Positions 1-11,468 are shown, numbered from the stretch's first letter. The stretch: 64,000 bases of DNA from Ichthyophis bannanicus (GCA_033557465.1 CM066039.1:47087788-47151787); one strand, 5' to 3'. A program made the numbers and translations. Notes: a model not told the origin generated them from the letters alone.

Positions 1-1518
1 GATTGGAGGATCGCCAATGTAACACCAATTTTTAAAAAGGGCTCCAGGGGTGATCCGGGAAACTACAGACCAGTGAGCCTGACGTCAGTACCGGGAAAAA
101 TGGTAGAAACCATCATAAAGAATAAAATTACTCAGCATGTAGATAGTCACAACCTAATGGGAGACAGACAACATGGCTTTAGACAAGGAAGATCTTGTCT
201 TACTAATCTGTTATGTTTTTTTGAAGGAGTGAATAAACAGGTGGACAAAGGTGAGTCGGTTGATATTGTGTATCTGGACTTTCAGAAAGCCTTTGACAAG
301 GTCCCTCATCAGAGACTTTTGGCAAAACTAAAGAGTCATGGGATAGGAGGCAGTGTACTATTGTGGATTAGGAACTGGTTAAAAGATAGAAAGCAGAGGG
401 TAGGGCTTAATGGCCAATTTTCCCAATGGAGAAAGGTGAATAGTGGTGTACCCCAGGGATCTGTGCTTGGTCCGCTGCTTTTTGACATATTCATAAATGA
501 CCTGGAAAGTGGAATAACGAGTGAGGTTATCAAATTTGCAGATGACACAAAACTATTTAAAGTTGTTAAAACCAAGAGGATTGTGAAAAATTGCAAGAGG
601 ATCTTGATAAATTGGAAGACTGGGCATCAAAATGGCAGATGAAATTTAATGTGGACAAGTGCAAGGTTATGCACCTAGGGAAGAACAACCCAAACTATGG
701 TTACACGATGCAAGGTTCCACATTAGGAACCACCACCCAGGAAAAAGATTTAGGCGTCATTGTGGATAACATGTTAAAACCCTCGGCCCAGTGTGCAGCG
801 GCGGCCAAGAGAGCAAATAGAATGCTAGGTATGATAAGGAAAGGAATGGAAAATAAAACAAAAGATATTATAATGCCTCTATATTGTTCCATGGTGAGAC
901 CGCACCTTGAATATTGTGTGCAATTCTGGTCGCCATATCTTAAAAAGGATATAGCGATTTTAGAAAAGGTACAGAGAAGAACCACCAAAATGGTAAAGGG
1001 GATGGAAGGATACTCCTATGAAGAAAGGCTAAAAAGGTTAGGGCTCTTTAACCTGGAAAAGAGACGGCTGAGGGGAGATATGATAGAAGTCTATAAATTA
1101 ATGATCGGAGTGGAACGGGTAAACGTAGATCGATTGTTTACCTTATCAGAATATAGAAAGACTAGGGGACATGCAATGAAGCTACAGGTAAACTATTTAA
1201 GACTAATAAAAGAAAATATTTTTTCACTCAACGTGTAATCAAACTCTGGAATTTGTTACCGGAGGATGTAGTAAAGGCTGTTAGTGTAGCTGGGTTTAAA
1301 AAAGGTTTGGACAAGTTCCTGGAGGAAAGGTCCATAAACCATTATTAAGAAGTGACCGAAGATATCAATGCTTGACCCAGTACAAGCATTGTGGAACTTG
1401 TGTCTCTTGGGGAAACTGCTAGGTACATATGACCTAGATTGGCCACTGTTGGAAACAGAATACTGGGCTTGATGGACCTTGGTCTGACCCAGTATGGCAT
1501 ATCTTATGTTCTTATGAG
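1..1518 (+). mobile_element. CR1-clade LINE, family A, 5' cut by window edge, 3' end present
   Basis: The first bases already encode a CR1 reverse transcriptase ([10 protein letters not shown], then NYRPVSLTS), so the element enters from outside the window. RT blocks follow: [38 protein letters not shown] and the catalytic FADDTK at about 534-551. The thumb region contains [19 protein letters not shown]. The frame shifts near 575 (one base short in the CCAAGAGG run) and again near 1217 (T-run). The C-terminus KGLDKFLEERSINHY ends at the TAA at 1346-1348. The 3' tail ends with the family signature GTCTGACCCAGTATGGCATA and CTTATG repeats. It is an inactive relic. Confidence 0.93.
73..1348 (+). 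pseudogene. CR1 reverse transcriptase, frameshifted
   Basis: Three frame segments together cover the RT palm, thumb and C-terminus: 1-~575, ~590-1217 and ~1217-1348. The YxDD-type box is FADD. No start codon is in view because the endonuclease part lies outside the window. Two one-base indels make it non-functional. Confidence 0.88.
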
Positions 1519-1845
1519 TAACCTTAAAAAACACTTACATGCATACAACAGAGGATTATGCAAAGAAATGGCTTTTAAAAATGTCCTGAACTCTATGTAG
1601 ACAGGGGGTTTTTTGTGTATAGATTGGCTGGGAGATAGTGACTTTGTTATAGAAATGATTGTTTTCAGTGAAATTAATCCATGGTGACAAGCACAAGGTG
1701 AGCTACGTTCTGAAAAAGTAGGTATACCCCTGTCCTCGGTGTGTGCAGGCCTACAATTTTCATTTTGTTTAGTTTTCCATGTTGTTTATGGAGTTTTTCA
1801 TTTGACTATTGTTTTGATTTGGGGTGGGGGGGGGGCGATGCTCTC

Positions 1846-2149
1846 AGTACTACTACACAGTAATGTGCCCTGTTGTTCAGTAGTGTGCCCTATTACCCTC
1901 TGGAGACAGGGAAATGCCTACTATACCTGAACGTAACTTGCCTTGAACTAGTACTGGAAAGGCTTGAGTTAAATACCACGCAATAATTAAATAATGTGGT
2001 CTATTGCTCGAACGTTGTGCACTGTTGCTCTATAGTGTGTATTATTGTGCAATACTGTGCACTATCCTTCAGTAGTGTGCCTATTGATAATTAGTGTACA
2101 TTATTGACCAGTAAGGTGCACTGTTGAGCAATATTGCACATCATTGATG
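1846..2149. repeat. Degenerate 20-bp tandem repeat
   Basis: From 2001 to 2149 about seven units of 19-21 bp keep register, for example CTGTTGCTCTATAGTGTGTA (2022), TTATTGTGCAATACTGTGCA (2042) and CTATTGATAATTAGTGTACA (2081). Two more units lie at about 1848-1890 after a non-repeat gap. Confidence 0.7.
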
Positions 2150-2761
2150 ACGTGGAAAAAAACAACCTTTCATATTTTTTCCTGTTATAGGCTAAAAATT
2201 ATATGAAATGACATTTTAAACAAATGCACCTCCCTCATCCTAGCATCCAAAGAAGGGAACATGGTGTCCTAGGAAAGCCTTTGCTGTACACATGAATCAA
2301 AATTCCTATTTGCTTTGTGAATGTATCTTGTGAAAGCCACAGCTGCACTGTTACAATTCTCATAATTTTACTTTAAAGAAAAGTTTCCCCAGAAAGACTT
2401 TTATTCTGTAACCCCAAAATGCTATGTGCAGTGTCTCCTTGGACTGTTTCAATCATTATGTTTTGAACCCTGAAGGAAAATTCCTTGCCTCTTTTGGAGA
2501 GGATTTGCAAGGGTTCAGTGGGACTTAGCAGCAGTACTGAGTCTCCCTGTCTTAGAGGTGCACCTGGAGGAGAGGGGGGGGGGCAACATAAAATAAATCA
2601 GATGACATCACCGATGATGTTCACACAAAGTTGCAAGGGAGGTGCTGTGAGCAGTGATGTCCCAAGGGCAGGGCTGTGGGTGTAGCCTGCCCTGGGTACT
2701 GACCAGAAGGGGACAGTGCATCTCTGCCGGGCCCACACAATGATGCCAATGCAACAAACCT

Positions 2762-2867
2762 ACCTTAATGTGATGGGTGGCTTGCCACGCGAGACTTTGA
2801 CCTAGGGGGTAAAAGCCACTGGGCCTGGAATGGAGGCAGCTGTGCAAGCCACCCACTACGTTAAGGT
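2762..2867. repeat. Fold-back with 24-bp arms
   Basis: ACCTTAATGTGATGGGTGGC at 2762 is mirrored by GCCACCCACTACGTTAAGGT ending at 2867, with three mismatches over 24 bp. It could be a small MITE; no target duplication is evident. Confidence 0.55.
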
Positions 2868-3538
2868 GCCTGGTGGGGGTGGTTTCTGCATGCCGTGAAG
2901 GGGAGGGAGGTGCCTGCTCCCAGTGTCTGAAGGAGCTGGAACGCCACTAGCTGAAATATCACATTTTTAGTTGCAATACCACAATATTTCTAACTGAAAT
3001 ATCAATGCAGCATGGGCGGACCCCTGTGCAGCCTCGTGAGGACATTGGATATTGCAAGGGCTTCCAGCAGATCCAAAGAATGTGCTCTCTGCTGTTGTGC
3101 TGAGGCATCTGTACAACATATCCATTACTTTCTGTTCTAAAACAATAAGACACCCTTCGTGCATTTTTCCATCCCTGATCTAGTCGTTTTCCAGTGGAGA
3201 TAAGGAAAACCCGCTGGTATTAAGATTCGCTGTGGGCACATCAGGATCTGTTAAATTCTCTTAGGCAAATCAGAAAAATGTGTCAAGAGAAGGAAATGTC
3301 ACATTTGTAACATGGAAATATTCTATGATAATGAAGCTGGAGAGAGGGCAGTCTCGAGGGAAGAGGCTTTCCTGTTTTCCAACACTCATTTGGATTTAAT
3401 AATTTTCTTTTCCAAACCCAAATTCAAGACACAGCAGGGACAGCAGATAATTCCCTGCCTCAGAGAGCTCACAGCCCAAGGGCTAGATTTACTAAGGTGT
3501 GCTACCATGTTAGCAATGCACTTACACTAACGCTGTTA

Positions 3539-5600
3539 ATATTTATTTATTTATTTAGTGTACACTTGTATCCCACTACTTCCAGCGATCAGCAGCAGTT
3601 TTCTATACATAATGGTGCGGCTGTACAGGCCGGATTTGGAACATACAGTGTGATTTCAGGGGTGGGTAAAAGGCACATCAAAACGGTCACATATTTACAT
3701 TTGATTGTATAAGGGGAGACTTTACATATCTACATTTGATTGAATGAGAGGAGGCTTTATATGTATACATATACACATATATTACATTTACACATATATT
3801 ACATATTACAGGATGTGTTTTATACTGTTGTGTGTTATTTGAGCTGGCAAGGTGCCCATATAGAATAAGACATTCTGACTAGGTTAGGTTGAAATGGGTC
3901 TGGAAGAGGTGAGTCTTAAGCTTCTTCCTGAAGTCCTTCAAGTCCTTGTTTGCTCGCAGTTCATAGGGCAGTTGGTTCCAGAGTATTGGTGCAATAAATG
4001 AGAACGCTCTGTTGGTGGTGTTTGCGTTGCAATTTCTCAGGCTACTAGGGACGTGAAGGGTGTTGCTATTTGCTGTTCTTCTGCTTCTGATGATTGGTTG
4101 ATCGGAGATTAAGGTGTTTAGGTATGAGGGTGCTACGTAATGAACGAGCTTGAACGTGGTTACTAAGAGCTTATATTGGATGCGGGCTTTGATGGGGAGC
4201 CAATAAAGCTCGATTAGTACTGGAGTGATGCGTTCGGTTAGGCCTTTTTTCATGATGATTCTAGCCGCTACGTTTTGTGCTAGTTGCAGTATGTTAAGGG
4301 TTTTCTTGGGCAGACCTTGTAATATGGCGTTGCAGTAATCCAGGTGGGGAATGATGAAGGCTTGTGCCACTGTCCTGAAGTCGGAGTGGTCAATAATATT
4401 CCGTAGCGGTTGCAGGATTCTTAATTTGTGGAAGATGGCCCGATTGGTGATTCGGAGGTGCTTTTCCATATTTAAGTTGCTGTCCAGCATTATACCTAGG
4501 TATTTTATTTCAGGCTTTGTGGTATAGACATTATTGTTCATGGTAACCGTTGGTAGTGGGTTAAAGTCAGGTTTTCTGGAAATGCACATCACTTCTGTTT
4601 TTTTATGGTTTATTGACATATTATTCTGTTGCAGCCAGTTTTGTAGTTCACTTAGGCATTTTTCGAGTTGATTGAGGTTGGGGTTGTTGATGTCGAGATG
4701 AGTGTAAAGCATCAAGTCGTCTGCATAGATATGGTAACTGATCTTGTGGTCCTGCAGGATTTCACAAATAGGTCGTAGATAGAGGTTGAACAGGAGTGAG
4801 GATAGGGCAGAGCCTTGTGGTATGCCTTGAGTTTGAGGGAAGATAGAGGCCTTTGCGTCGTTGAATTGGACTTGCTGCATTCTGTTATTTATGTAAGATG
4901 TGAACCATTTCAAGGGGGTTCCCGATATGCCTATGGAAGCAAGTCTGTCCAGGAGTGTGGCATGATGCACAGAATCAAAGGCGGCAGATATGTCTATAAA
5001 AATGAGCATATACATTTTGCTTTTGTTCTCGAGACCCTTGTGTAGTTTGTCCATTAGGGCTAGTAGGAGAGTTTCCACGCCATGATGTTGGCGGAAGCCG
5101 TATTGATGGTCATCTAGGGCATTGTTAACGTCAATGTGGTCCTGCAGCTGTTGCTGGACAGCCTTTTCAATAATCTTGGCTAAGAAGGGTATGCTGGATA
5201 TAGGACGGTAGGAGGCAGGGTCGCTCTTGTTAAGAGTTTTGTTTTTTAGGATGGGTCGTATGAGAGATTACTTAAGTCGTGCTGGCATGATCCCTTGTAA
5301 TAGAGATTGGTTTACTATATGGGTGATATACTTGGCAGCATCTTGTTTCACCGCCTTGATCCAGGCTGCTGGGCAGGGGTCTAGGGGGGAAGTGTTGGAG
5401 TTCAAGTTGGTAATTATGTTGATGATTTGTCTGTCGTCTATGCTTCGGAAGGTGTCCCACTCTTGGTACTGGTTTGCGCTTTTTGATGTGAGGGTTTTTT
5501 GCTGAGTGGTGACTGTAGCCATTTCTTGGGTGAGGTGTGCAGGTGATTGTAGGTTTAGTTTACTAAGCATGATTAGTAAATAGATGTCCTTGCATAAAGC
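3539..5600 (-). mobile_element. L2-like LINE, 5'-truncated, 3' tail present
   Basis: On the minus strand one frame runs from about 5600 to 3879 with a single in-frame TAA at 5268-5270. It encodes an L2-type RT: a pre-RT segment with NTSPLDPCPAAWIKAV, then DPASYRPISSIPFLAKIIEK, GFRQHHGVETLL, IDISAAFDSVHH, QGIPQGSALSSLLFNLYL, the catalytic YADD, HLDYCNAILQGLPKKTLN and TPVLIELYWLPIKARIQYK. The 3'UTR ends in AAATAAATAAATAAAT (3541-3558), the short tail repeat usual for L2. The endonuclease domain is missing. This is the best-preserved RT in the window. Confidence 0.92.
3879..5570 (-). pseudogene. L2-like reverse transcriptase with one internal stop
   Basis: 564 codons in one frame are broken only by TAA at 5268-5270, just after MPARLK. 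The uninterrupted downstream part is about 400 codons to the natural stop after THLFQTHFNLT. All visible RT blocks are present, including YADD. With no endonuclease upstream, it could not be autonomous. Confidence 0.85.
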
Positions 5601-5669
5601 AGGGCCTGTGATAAATCATGCAGAGCAATGTGTGCTAATACAATAGTGTCTTTTAGTAAATCTAGCCCT

Positions 5670-6048
5670 ACGTTTGTGCCTGAAGCAACGAAGAGTGAAA
5701 TGACTTGACGGAAGGAGATACGGGATTTGAATTCCAGCGTCCCTCATTGTCAGCCACTCGCTGTCATTGCTAAGGTACTCTTTTCCACGCTCCAGTCTGT
5801 GCACCTCCCTCACCTGTGGAATTCGATTCAGAATCAGAGAACTCTTAGGAGATGAGGGTGATCCTATGATGCAGATTCAGGTAGGGAGAATTCGCCGGTT
5901 CTGTCATCTGACCTTTCTCTTCCTCTGTGGAGTGATTTCATTGCTGAAAAGCTCTCTTTCCCACTGTTTGCAAAAAGGATGTCACAAGCAATCTCATTTG
6001 TCCCTCAAGAAGAAGCAAAATCAAGGGCTCTTACGTAGGCAATCCTAA
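5670..6048. other. Unassigned sequence
   Basis: No gene, terminal repeat or known repeat motif is seen here. Confidence 0.4.
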
Positions 6049-7135
6049 GGGATGGACCCTAAAGTTACTGCTTGGGTTAGAAATTGGTTGTGGGAGGCGA
6101 CAAAGGGTACAGGTAGATGGAGCTCACTCTGAGGAGAAGGATGTTACCAGTGGTGTGCCCCGGGGATCTGTCCTTGGTCCGATTCTTTTTAACATCTTTG
6201 TTAGTGATATTGCGGAAGGGCTGTCGGGTAAGGTTTGCCTCTTTGCAGATGATTCTAAAATCTGCAATAGAGTAGAGACCCAGGAAGGTGCAGAAAACAT
6301 GAGGAGGAATCTAACTAAGCTTGAAGAATGGTCTAGAATTTGGCAGCTGAGATTTAATGTTAAAAAATTCAAGGTCATGCATTTGGGTTGCAGCAATCCA
6401 AGGGAGCAATATAGTATAGGAGGTGAAGTACTTTTGCCCACTAAAGAAGAGCGGGACCTAGGTGTGGTTTTGTCTGATGATCTTAAAGTAACTAAACAGG
6501 TAGAAAAAGTGACAGCAAAAGCTAGAAGGATGCTTGGGTGCATACGGAGAGGAATGGCTAGCAGAAAAAAGGAGGTGATAATGCCTCTGTATAAGTCTTT
6601 GGTGCAACCTCATTTGGAGTATTGTGTGCAATTCTGGAGACCGCACCTACAAAAGGATATAAACAGGATGGAGTCAGTACAGAGGGTGGCTACTAAAATG
6701 GTTAGTGGTCTTCATTATAAAGCATATGAGGACAGACTTAAGGATCTTAATATGTACACCTTAGAGGAAAGGCGGTATAGAGGTGATATGATTGAGATTT
6801 TTAAATACCTCCGTGGCATAAATGTTCAGGGAGAGAGCCTCTTTTGATTGAAAGCAAGCTCTGCTACGAGGGAACATGAGATGAGGGTGAAAGGGGATAG
6901 ACTCAGGAGTGATATGTGGAAATATTTCTTTACGGAAAGAGTGGTGGATCCGTGGAATAGTCTCTCAGTGGAGGTTGAAGAGATGAGGACAGTATATGAA
7001 TGCAAAGAAGCATGGGACTAACACAGAGGATCTCTAAAGGTAAAAAGGGGACTGTTGTAGTGGTTGATATGGAAGAACAGACTAGATAGGCCATGTGGTC
7101 TTTTTCTGCCACCATGTTTCTATATTTCTATGTTT
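6049..7135 (+). mobile_element. CR1-clade LINE, family B, 5'-truncated
   Basis: RT encoded from the VPRGSVLGPILFNIF block through FADDSKIC (about 6242) to [20 protein letters not shown] and YKAYEDRLKDLNMYTLEERR; a stop follows GESLF at about 6845. The 3' region ends in TTTCTATATTTCTATG, the CR1 terminal repeat type. It is a distinct family from that at 1-1518: the tail and the DRLKDLNMYTLEERRYRGDM segment differ. Confidence 0.9.
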
Positions 7136-7384
7136 AATGTACCAAAAGATACTGTAGTGGTTTCATTACATCAAATCCTGAAATATCTAGATCCATACCT
7201 CTGGCCAACACTGTTCCTGCAATGGGAAGACAGCTGGATATTAAATACCGAGTAACTTTGAGAAAGCTTAATTGCTGCATCAGTTATGGTAGAATGAATG
7301 TGAAAATAATAATAAAAAATGAAGACCACACTCTTTGGTTCTACCAGACAATGATCCACCAACTTTGCTTGGAGGTCTGCTGAG

Positions 7385-7590
7385 AGTGGAGGCTTAGCCT
7401 AATGGCTGGAATAATAGCCCAACAAGCAAGAAATGGAGGTTTGGATCCCCCTGTCAGGCCTTCTGATCTTGAGTAAGTTGCTTGACTTAACCCTCTATTG
7501 CCTCAAATTCGAGCTTAGATCATAAGCCCTCTGAGGCCAGTAAAACATTTTTTGTACCAGAATGTAACTGACTTTGAAAGGTGTGAGCTA
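7385..7590 (+). mobile_element. tRNA-derived SINE (MIR-like), decayed
   Basis: It has an A-box-like AGCCTAATGGCTGG, a B-box-like GGTTTGGATCCCC and a body with GAGTAAGTTGCTTGACTTAA followed by CCCTCTATTGCCTCA. The 3' part resembles the SINE at 40995-41220. No poly-A tail remains. Confidence 0.6.
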
Positions 7591-7820
7591 CGGGTACATC
7601 CAGTTCCCTTTTGTGGGTCCTGCAGGGTACTTGTCACACAAATATAATGAAAAAAGATAGCCCCAGATAGAGTAAACTCAAAACTTCAATATCAAACCCT
7701 TTTTGTTGGACTTATCACAGCAAAAGCAGCCTGTTTGGTCATAATACGCTTTACTTAGCTGAAATATGATGGCTAAAATCCCCCAGAAATGCTCACTCAA
7801 ACTTCCATTCACAAGACCAT

Positions 7821-7883
7821 ACCCACGACACAGTACTACGTTTCGGATCCATACACACTTCCAGGACCCCGCGTCAGGTGTTG
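7821..7883 (-). ncRNA. Hammerhead-ribozyme-like motif, left arm (decayed)
   Basis: Minus strand order: stem I half CAC; CTGACG (7877-7872); stem II halves GGGTCC (7869-7864) and GGATCC (7850-7845); GAAAC (7844-7840); then GTC (7829-7827) followed by GTG, which pairs with the CAC. One base of the CUGANGA box is not consensus, so activity is doubtful. Confidence 0.4.
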
Positions 7884-7943
7884 ATTCCTCTGTGAAAATT
7901 TATAGTAATCCTGCTCTTGGCTCACTTTTCACAGAGGAATCAA

Positions 7944-8010
7944 CACCTGACGTAGGGTCCGTGAAGAGTGTATGGACTCGAAACGTAGTACTGCATTGTT
8001 GATATGGTCT
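7944..8010 (+). ncRNA. Hammerhead-ribozyme-like motif, right arm (decayed)
   Basis: CAC-CTGACG at 7944-7952, stem II halves GGGTCC (7955-7960) and GGACTC (7974-7979), and GAAAC at 7980-7984. The expected GUC downstream has decayed. It is the inverted copy of the left-arm motif and probably inactive. Confidence 0.35.
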
Positions 8011-8254
8011 TGTGAATGGAAGCTTGAGTAAGCGCTTCTGGGGGATTTTGGCCATCATATTTCTGCTAAGTAAAGCGTTTTATGACCAAACAGGCTGCTT
8101 TTACTGCAATAAAATGATTAAAATGGACATTTCACTGTAGGGGTTAATCCCTCACTATGATAAGTCTGACAAAAAGTGTTTGATACTGAGGTTTGGAGTT
8201 TACTCTATCTGGGGCTATCCTTTTTTATTATATTCGTGTGACTGGTGGGTCACC

Positions 8255-8362
8255 CTGTTTTGGGTATATTTTGCGAACTGCATTGGCCATTGTCAGAGAC
8301 AAGTTTGGGCTTAACGGACCTTTGATCTGACCCAGCATGACACATCTCATGTTCCTTTGACC
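8255..8362 (+). mobile_element. CR1 family A 3'-end relic
   Basis: CATTGGCCATTGTCAGAGAC, then CTTTGATCTGACCCAGCATG, ACATCTCATGTTCC matches the tail of the CR1 at 1400-1518 with many substitutions. Only the last 100 bp or so remain. Confidence 0.65.
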
Positions 8363-9290
8363 TCTTTCGGAGGAAACCGACATTACATCTAAAGACTTTG
8401 CTCTGGATACAGCCCATTGGAAGTATGACTAAGAATGGTCTATATACACAGAGAGCCCAAGAATGACGCAATACAGAACCTTCCACATCAAGTAACATTT
8501 GCATTTGCGCTGCTGCTGCTGCTGCTGCTGAGACAATAGTGCACTAGTTTCTGGACTTCTACGCTCCTTCCCTTGCTCTGTCTCCTTTGTGGTTTGTAAC
8601 CTCACACTAATAACTGAGCCATCATTTGCAACACTGAGATCCTGATGAATGCACACTTCACACTCCAACTAATCACTTCCATTAGGTTTAACAGCGACAA
8701 AACTCCTTAATAAATCAGCCATGGCAGCAACCAGGACATTCAGCAATTTAATTTGATGTACTCTCTACTCATTTATTATACAAACAAATTTCAAATGAAG
8801 CTGAGTGCAACTCCTTATGCTATCCATTAAAACCTGCATGTGTGAGTCTGTGCCGCACGGCGCTCCTGCGATGGAAGACGGAGTGAGATTCAGCACACAC
8901 TCTGGAGATCTCTGATACTCTGCGTTCCCAGTCTTGATCAGTCCCTTGTCCACAAGATTTCTAATGCCTCCAAAGACTCAGCTACTGTTAATTTCTCCTA
9001 ACCGTGGCTAATCCAGTCTCCACTCTACACCTCCTAATGACCACTGTTGTGGAAACTTCCAACCTAGAATATTCTGGGGGGGGTGGGGGGGAGAGAGGGA
9101 AGTTAAAATTTCAGAAACATAAAGAGTACTTGAAAGCCCACAGAGGTCAAAGCCCTTTTCAAGCAAGTAGCCAGGTATGTAGAATTTGAACACGCCTCTA
9201 TAATCAGGTGAAGGTAAATGGAAAAGTGAAAGTTAGACATTCGTGAAACAGAAGAAACAATGTAAGGTACGTGCGCACATCGAGGCCTAG
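8363..9290. other. Unassigned sequence with a CTG microsatellite
   Basis: A short (CTG)n tract lies near 8511-8530. Nothing else is recognised. Confidence 0.4.
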
Positions 9291-9790
9291 TCCATTCAGG
9301 CCGTGTAGCCCCAAGCAGGATCAGAATCGGGTCTAGTGCCTGGATGTGCAGGCTGGGCCCTGATTCTGACTGACCACACACCCAACCACAACCCAACTAG
9401 CTCAGTCAGGCTCCTGAATAGAGCCAGAGAGCCGTGGTGTCCCGTCGCCATGGCACCACGGCTCCATTCAGGAGCCGCGAATACTGGCTACTGCCGAAAT
9501 CTTCCTTTCCCCACAGCCGGACCCTCAATCCGGCCTCCCATGGCCAGGGTCCTGCTGCGGGGAACTTCCTGCACCCTACCTCTCCTGTCTCTGCCAGCCG
9601 CCGCCGAAACACCACGTCCAGGTGAACTTGTTCCGCCTCTGAGGTGGAATAAGTCCCCCGTCTAACCCGGCATACCCCGGACTACAGGGCCAACCTCAGA
9701 ATCGGCCCTGTATGTCCGGGGTGCTGATCTGCCCATGCCCCGCCCTTGCTCCGCCTTCCACCTACTCCCTGCCAATCCCGCACAAAGGAT
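9290..9790. other. GC- and CpG-rich patch with a hairpin
   Basis: Base composition rises sharply over the flanks. At about 9411-9473, GCTCCTGAAT plus AGCCGTGGTG is mirrored by CACCACGGCT plus CATTCAGGAGC. Open frames exist in several phases but none matches a family I know, and GC-richness alone explains them. It could be a decayed GC-rich element or a small CpG island. Confidence 0.4.
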
Positions 9791-11329
9791 CCCTGTACAA
9801 CTCTGCTGTTTGTACGGGGAGCCTTTATGTGGGATTAGCAGAGGGACAAATGGCGGGGATGTACATCAGGCTATTCATGGCTTGGAATGACCCCTATCTA
9901 ATACATATTCCTGGAATGCCTCTATTTTTATGCAGACAGAATTGTATGTGTTATAGAAATATCCAGCTAGTCATAATATGTCCCTATGCCTTTAAGTAAA
10001 GAGAAGACCGAGTCAAAAGATTCCAAATTATCCCTGAACTGCTAGGCAAAACATACTTTGAAAACATACAAAAATGCACTTTGAAATGTCTGCATGCAAA
10101 TACTAGAAAGTCAAAAAAATAAAGCTGGGAGAGTTTGAATATATAGCACTGAATGGCGGGAGATATAATATGCATCTCAGAAACCATAGAATGAGGATAA
10201 CCAATGGGATACTGTGATACCAGGCTGCAAATTATATCTCAATGATAAGATGAAATCAAATTAGTAGAGGGGCGGTGCTATTTGCTAAGAGGACATTGCG
10301 TTAAACAGGGTAAAGGGTCTGCAGCTCGTTAGACCCCAAGTGTCAGCTACAGTAAAAAGACAGTGAAACTGGAATGAAAGACAAAGTACGGCTTTAAAAA
10401 GCAAAGTTTTTTTTAAAAATTGTTAAAACTATGAAGCAAAGTAATGTATTTCCTTTTATTCCTCTGGTTGTTAGCTGTGTGCTGTTAACAGCAGCATGAC
10501 CCTCATTGTAGAGGGGGCTTTCCTGGAGTCCCGCATTGCAGCAAATGGAAACAATCAACCCCAGAGCATGGATCTGCGGTCTAACAGGAGGTGGAAACAA
10601 AGGGGACCTCTGAACCCTGCTCGTGGCTTTTTAGTAGTATTATTATTACTGTTATTATTATTTTGGTCTTTGGTTTCCTACTCAAAAGAGCCCAAAGGGG
10701 AGAAAGACTACAACCAGGATGGAGCACATTAAATGGTACATAATTTAAAGGTCGTGGGTCAAGGGCATGAGTAGCAGAAAACTATAGATATGGAGAAAGG
10801 CCAATGTGTAGTAGGGCGTTTTCAGCCAGGAACGGAAGATTAAAAGAGGTGGGGGATTTTGAACCAGTTTCTCGTCCATTTGAACTAATTTCTGTTTAGT
10901 TCTCCATAGTGAGCAAATGTGTCTCGTTACGATGTCTTCCACTCTCTGCTCCCTCGCTTGTTAATAAAATTGCAGGTCTTCTCGATTCTTCACTCTACTT
11001 CTTCTGGCTCACGGCTTGTACTACCCTGCACACCACATTTGCAGAGCTTGGCCTGAAGTTGAAACATCCTATGGACTGCTTTTATTCTCTTCTGCCTCTT
11101 CACTTAATTCTAATTTAGCAATTCTCAAATCCACTCCTTAGAGTCCCTTAAAAATACCACTGGCTTTCAAAAGAGCAACACCTTCTCTAAGACCATGTTT
11201 CATTTGCATGCCTTGGTTACCATGATAACCAAAGCATTTGGGAGTTCATAGGGAATGGATATGTGAATCACCAGTCTAGAGTTGGAAGGGCAGCTGTGCT
11301 TTTATCTTCCATACCACTGTCCCATATTA
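9791..11329. other. Unassigned sequence
   Basis: I see no gene or diagnostic repeat here. Confidence 0.35.
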
Positions 11330-11468
11330 CAGTGTTTCTCAACTCTCTTCTGGAGGTACACCAAGCCAATCGGGTTTTCAGAATTACCACAGTCGATATG
11401 CACGAGATAGATTTGCATATCTCGTGCATATCGATTGTGGTAATCCTGAAAACCCGATTAGGTACTAT
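11330..11468. mobile_element. hAT-type fold-back MITE, decayed copy
   Basis: The 5' end CAGTGTTTCTCAACTCTCTT, then GGGTTTTCAGAATTACCACA, is mirrored across ATATGCACGAGATAGATTTG by TGTGGTAATCCTGAAAACCC. This is the same family as the copies at 54852 and 55362. The right terminus is lost. Confidence 0.65.

Larger units (their letters stand above)
1519..3478. other. Unassigned sequence with a decayed minisatellite and a hairpin
   Basis: No gene is recognised. It contains poly-G (about 1824-1836), the 20-bp repeat array (see 1846-2149) and a 106-bp fold-back (2762-2867). Confidence 0.5.
3479..5669. mobile_element. Inverted-repeat element containing an L2-like LINE
   Basis: AGGGCTAGATTTACTAA at 3479-3495 is perfectly mirrored at 5653-5669. 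The remaining outer sequence (3496-3538 and about 5600-5652) belongs to a MITE-like family seen elsewhere in the window near 16.6, 38.7 and 50.0 kb. The interior is an L2-like LINE, so the LINE probably inserted into the MITE. No convincing target duplication is visible. Confidence 0.6.
7635..8240. mobile_element. 606-bp fold-back, probably Penelope-like UTR sequence in inverted orientation
   Basis: Two arms of about 260-310 bp are inverted copies around a 27-bp centre (7899-7925); the inner 26 bp match exactly (7873-7898 with 7926-7951). The outer ends read CACACAAATATAATG and, mirrored, CACACGAATATAATA. The right arm has about 55 extra bases. Each arm carries CTGACG, a complementary 6-bp stem, and GAAAC in hammerhead-ribozyme order. 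Penelope-like elements are known to carry hammerheads in terminal repeats, which can be inverted. The assignment is inference. Confidence 0.55.

Noticed and set aside
9336..9665. 109-codon plus-strand open frame in the GC-rich patch
   Set aside because: Overlapping frames are open on both strands because of composition; no motif recognised.
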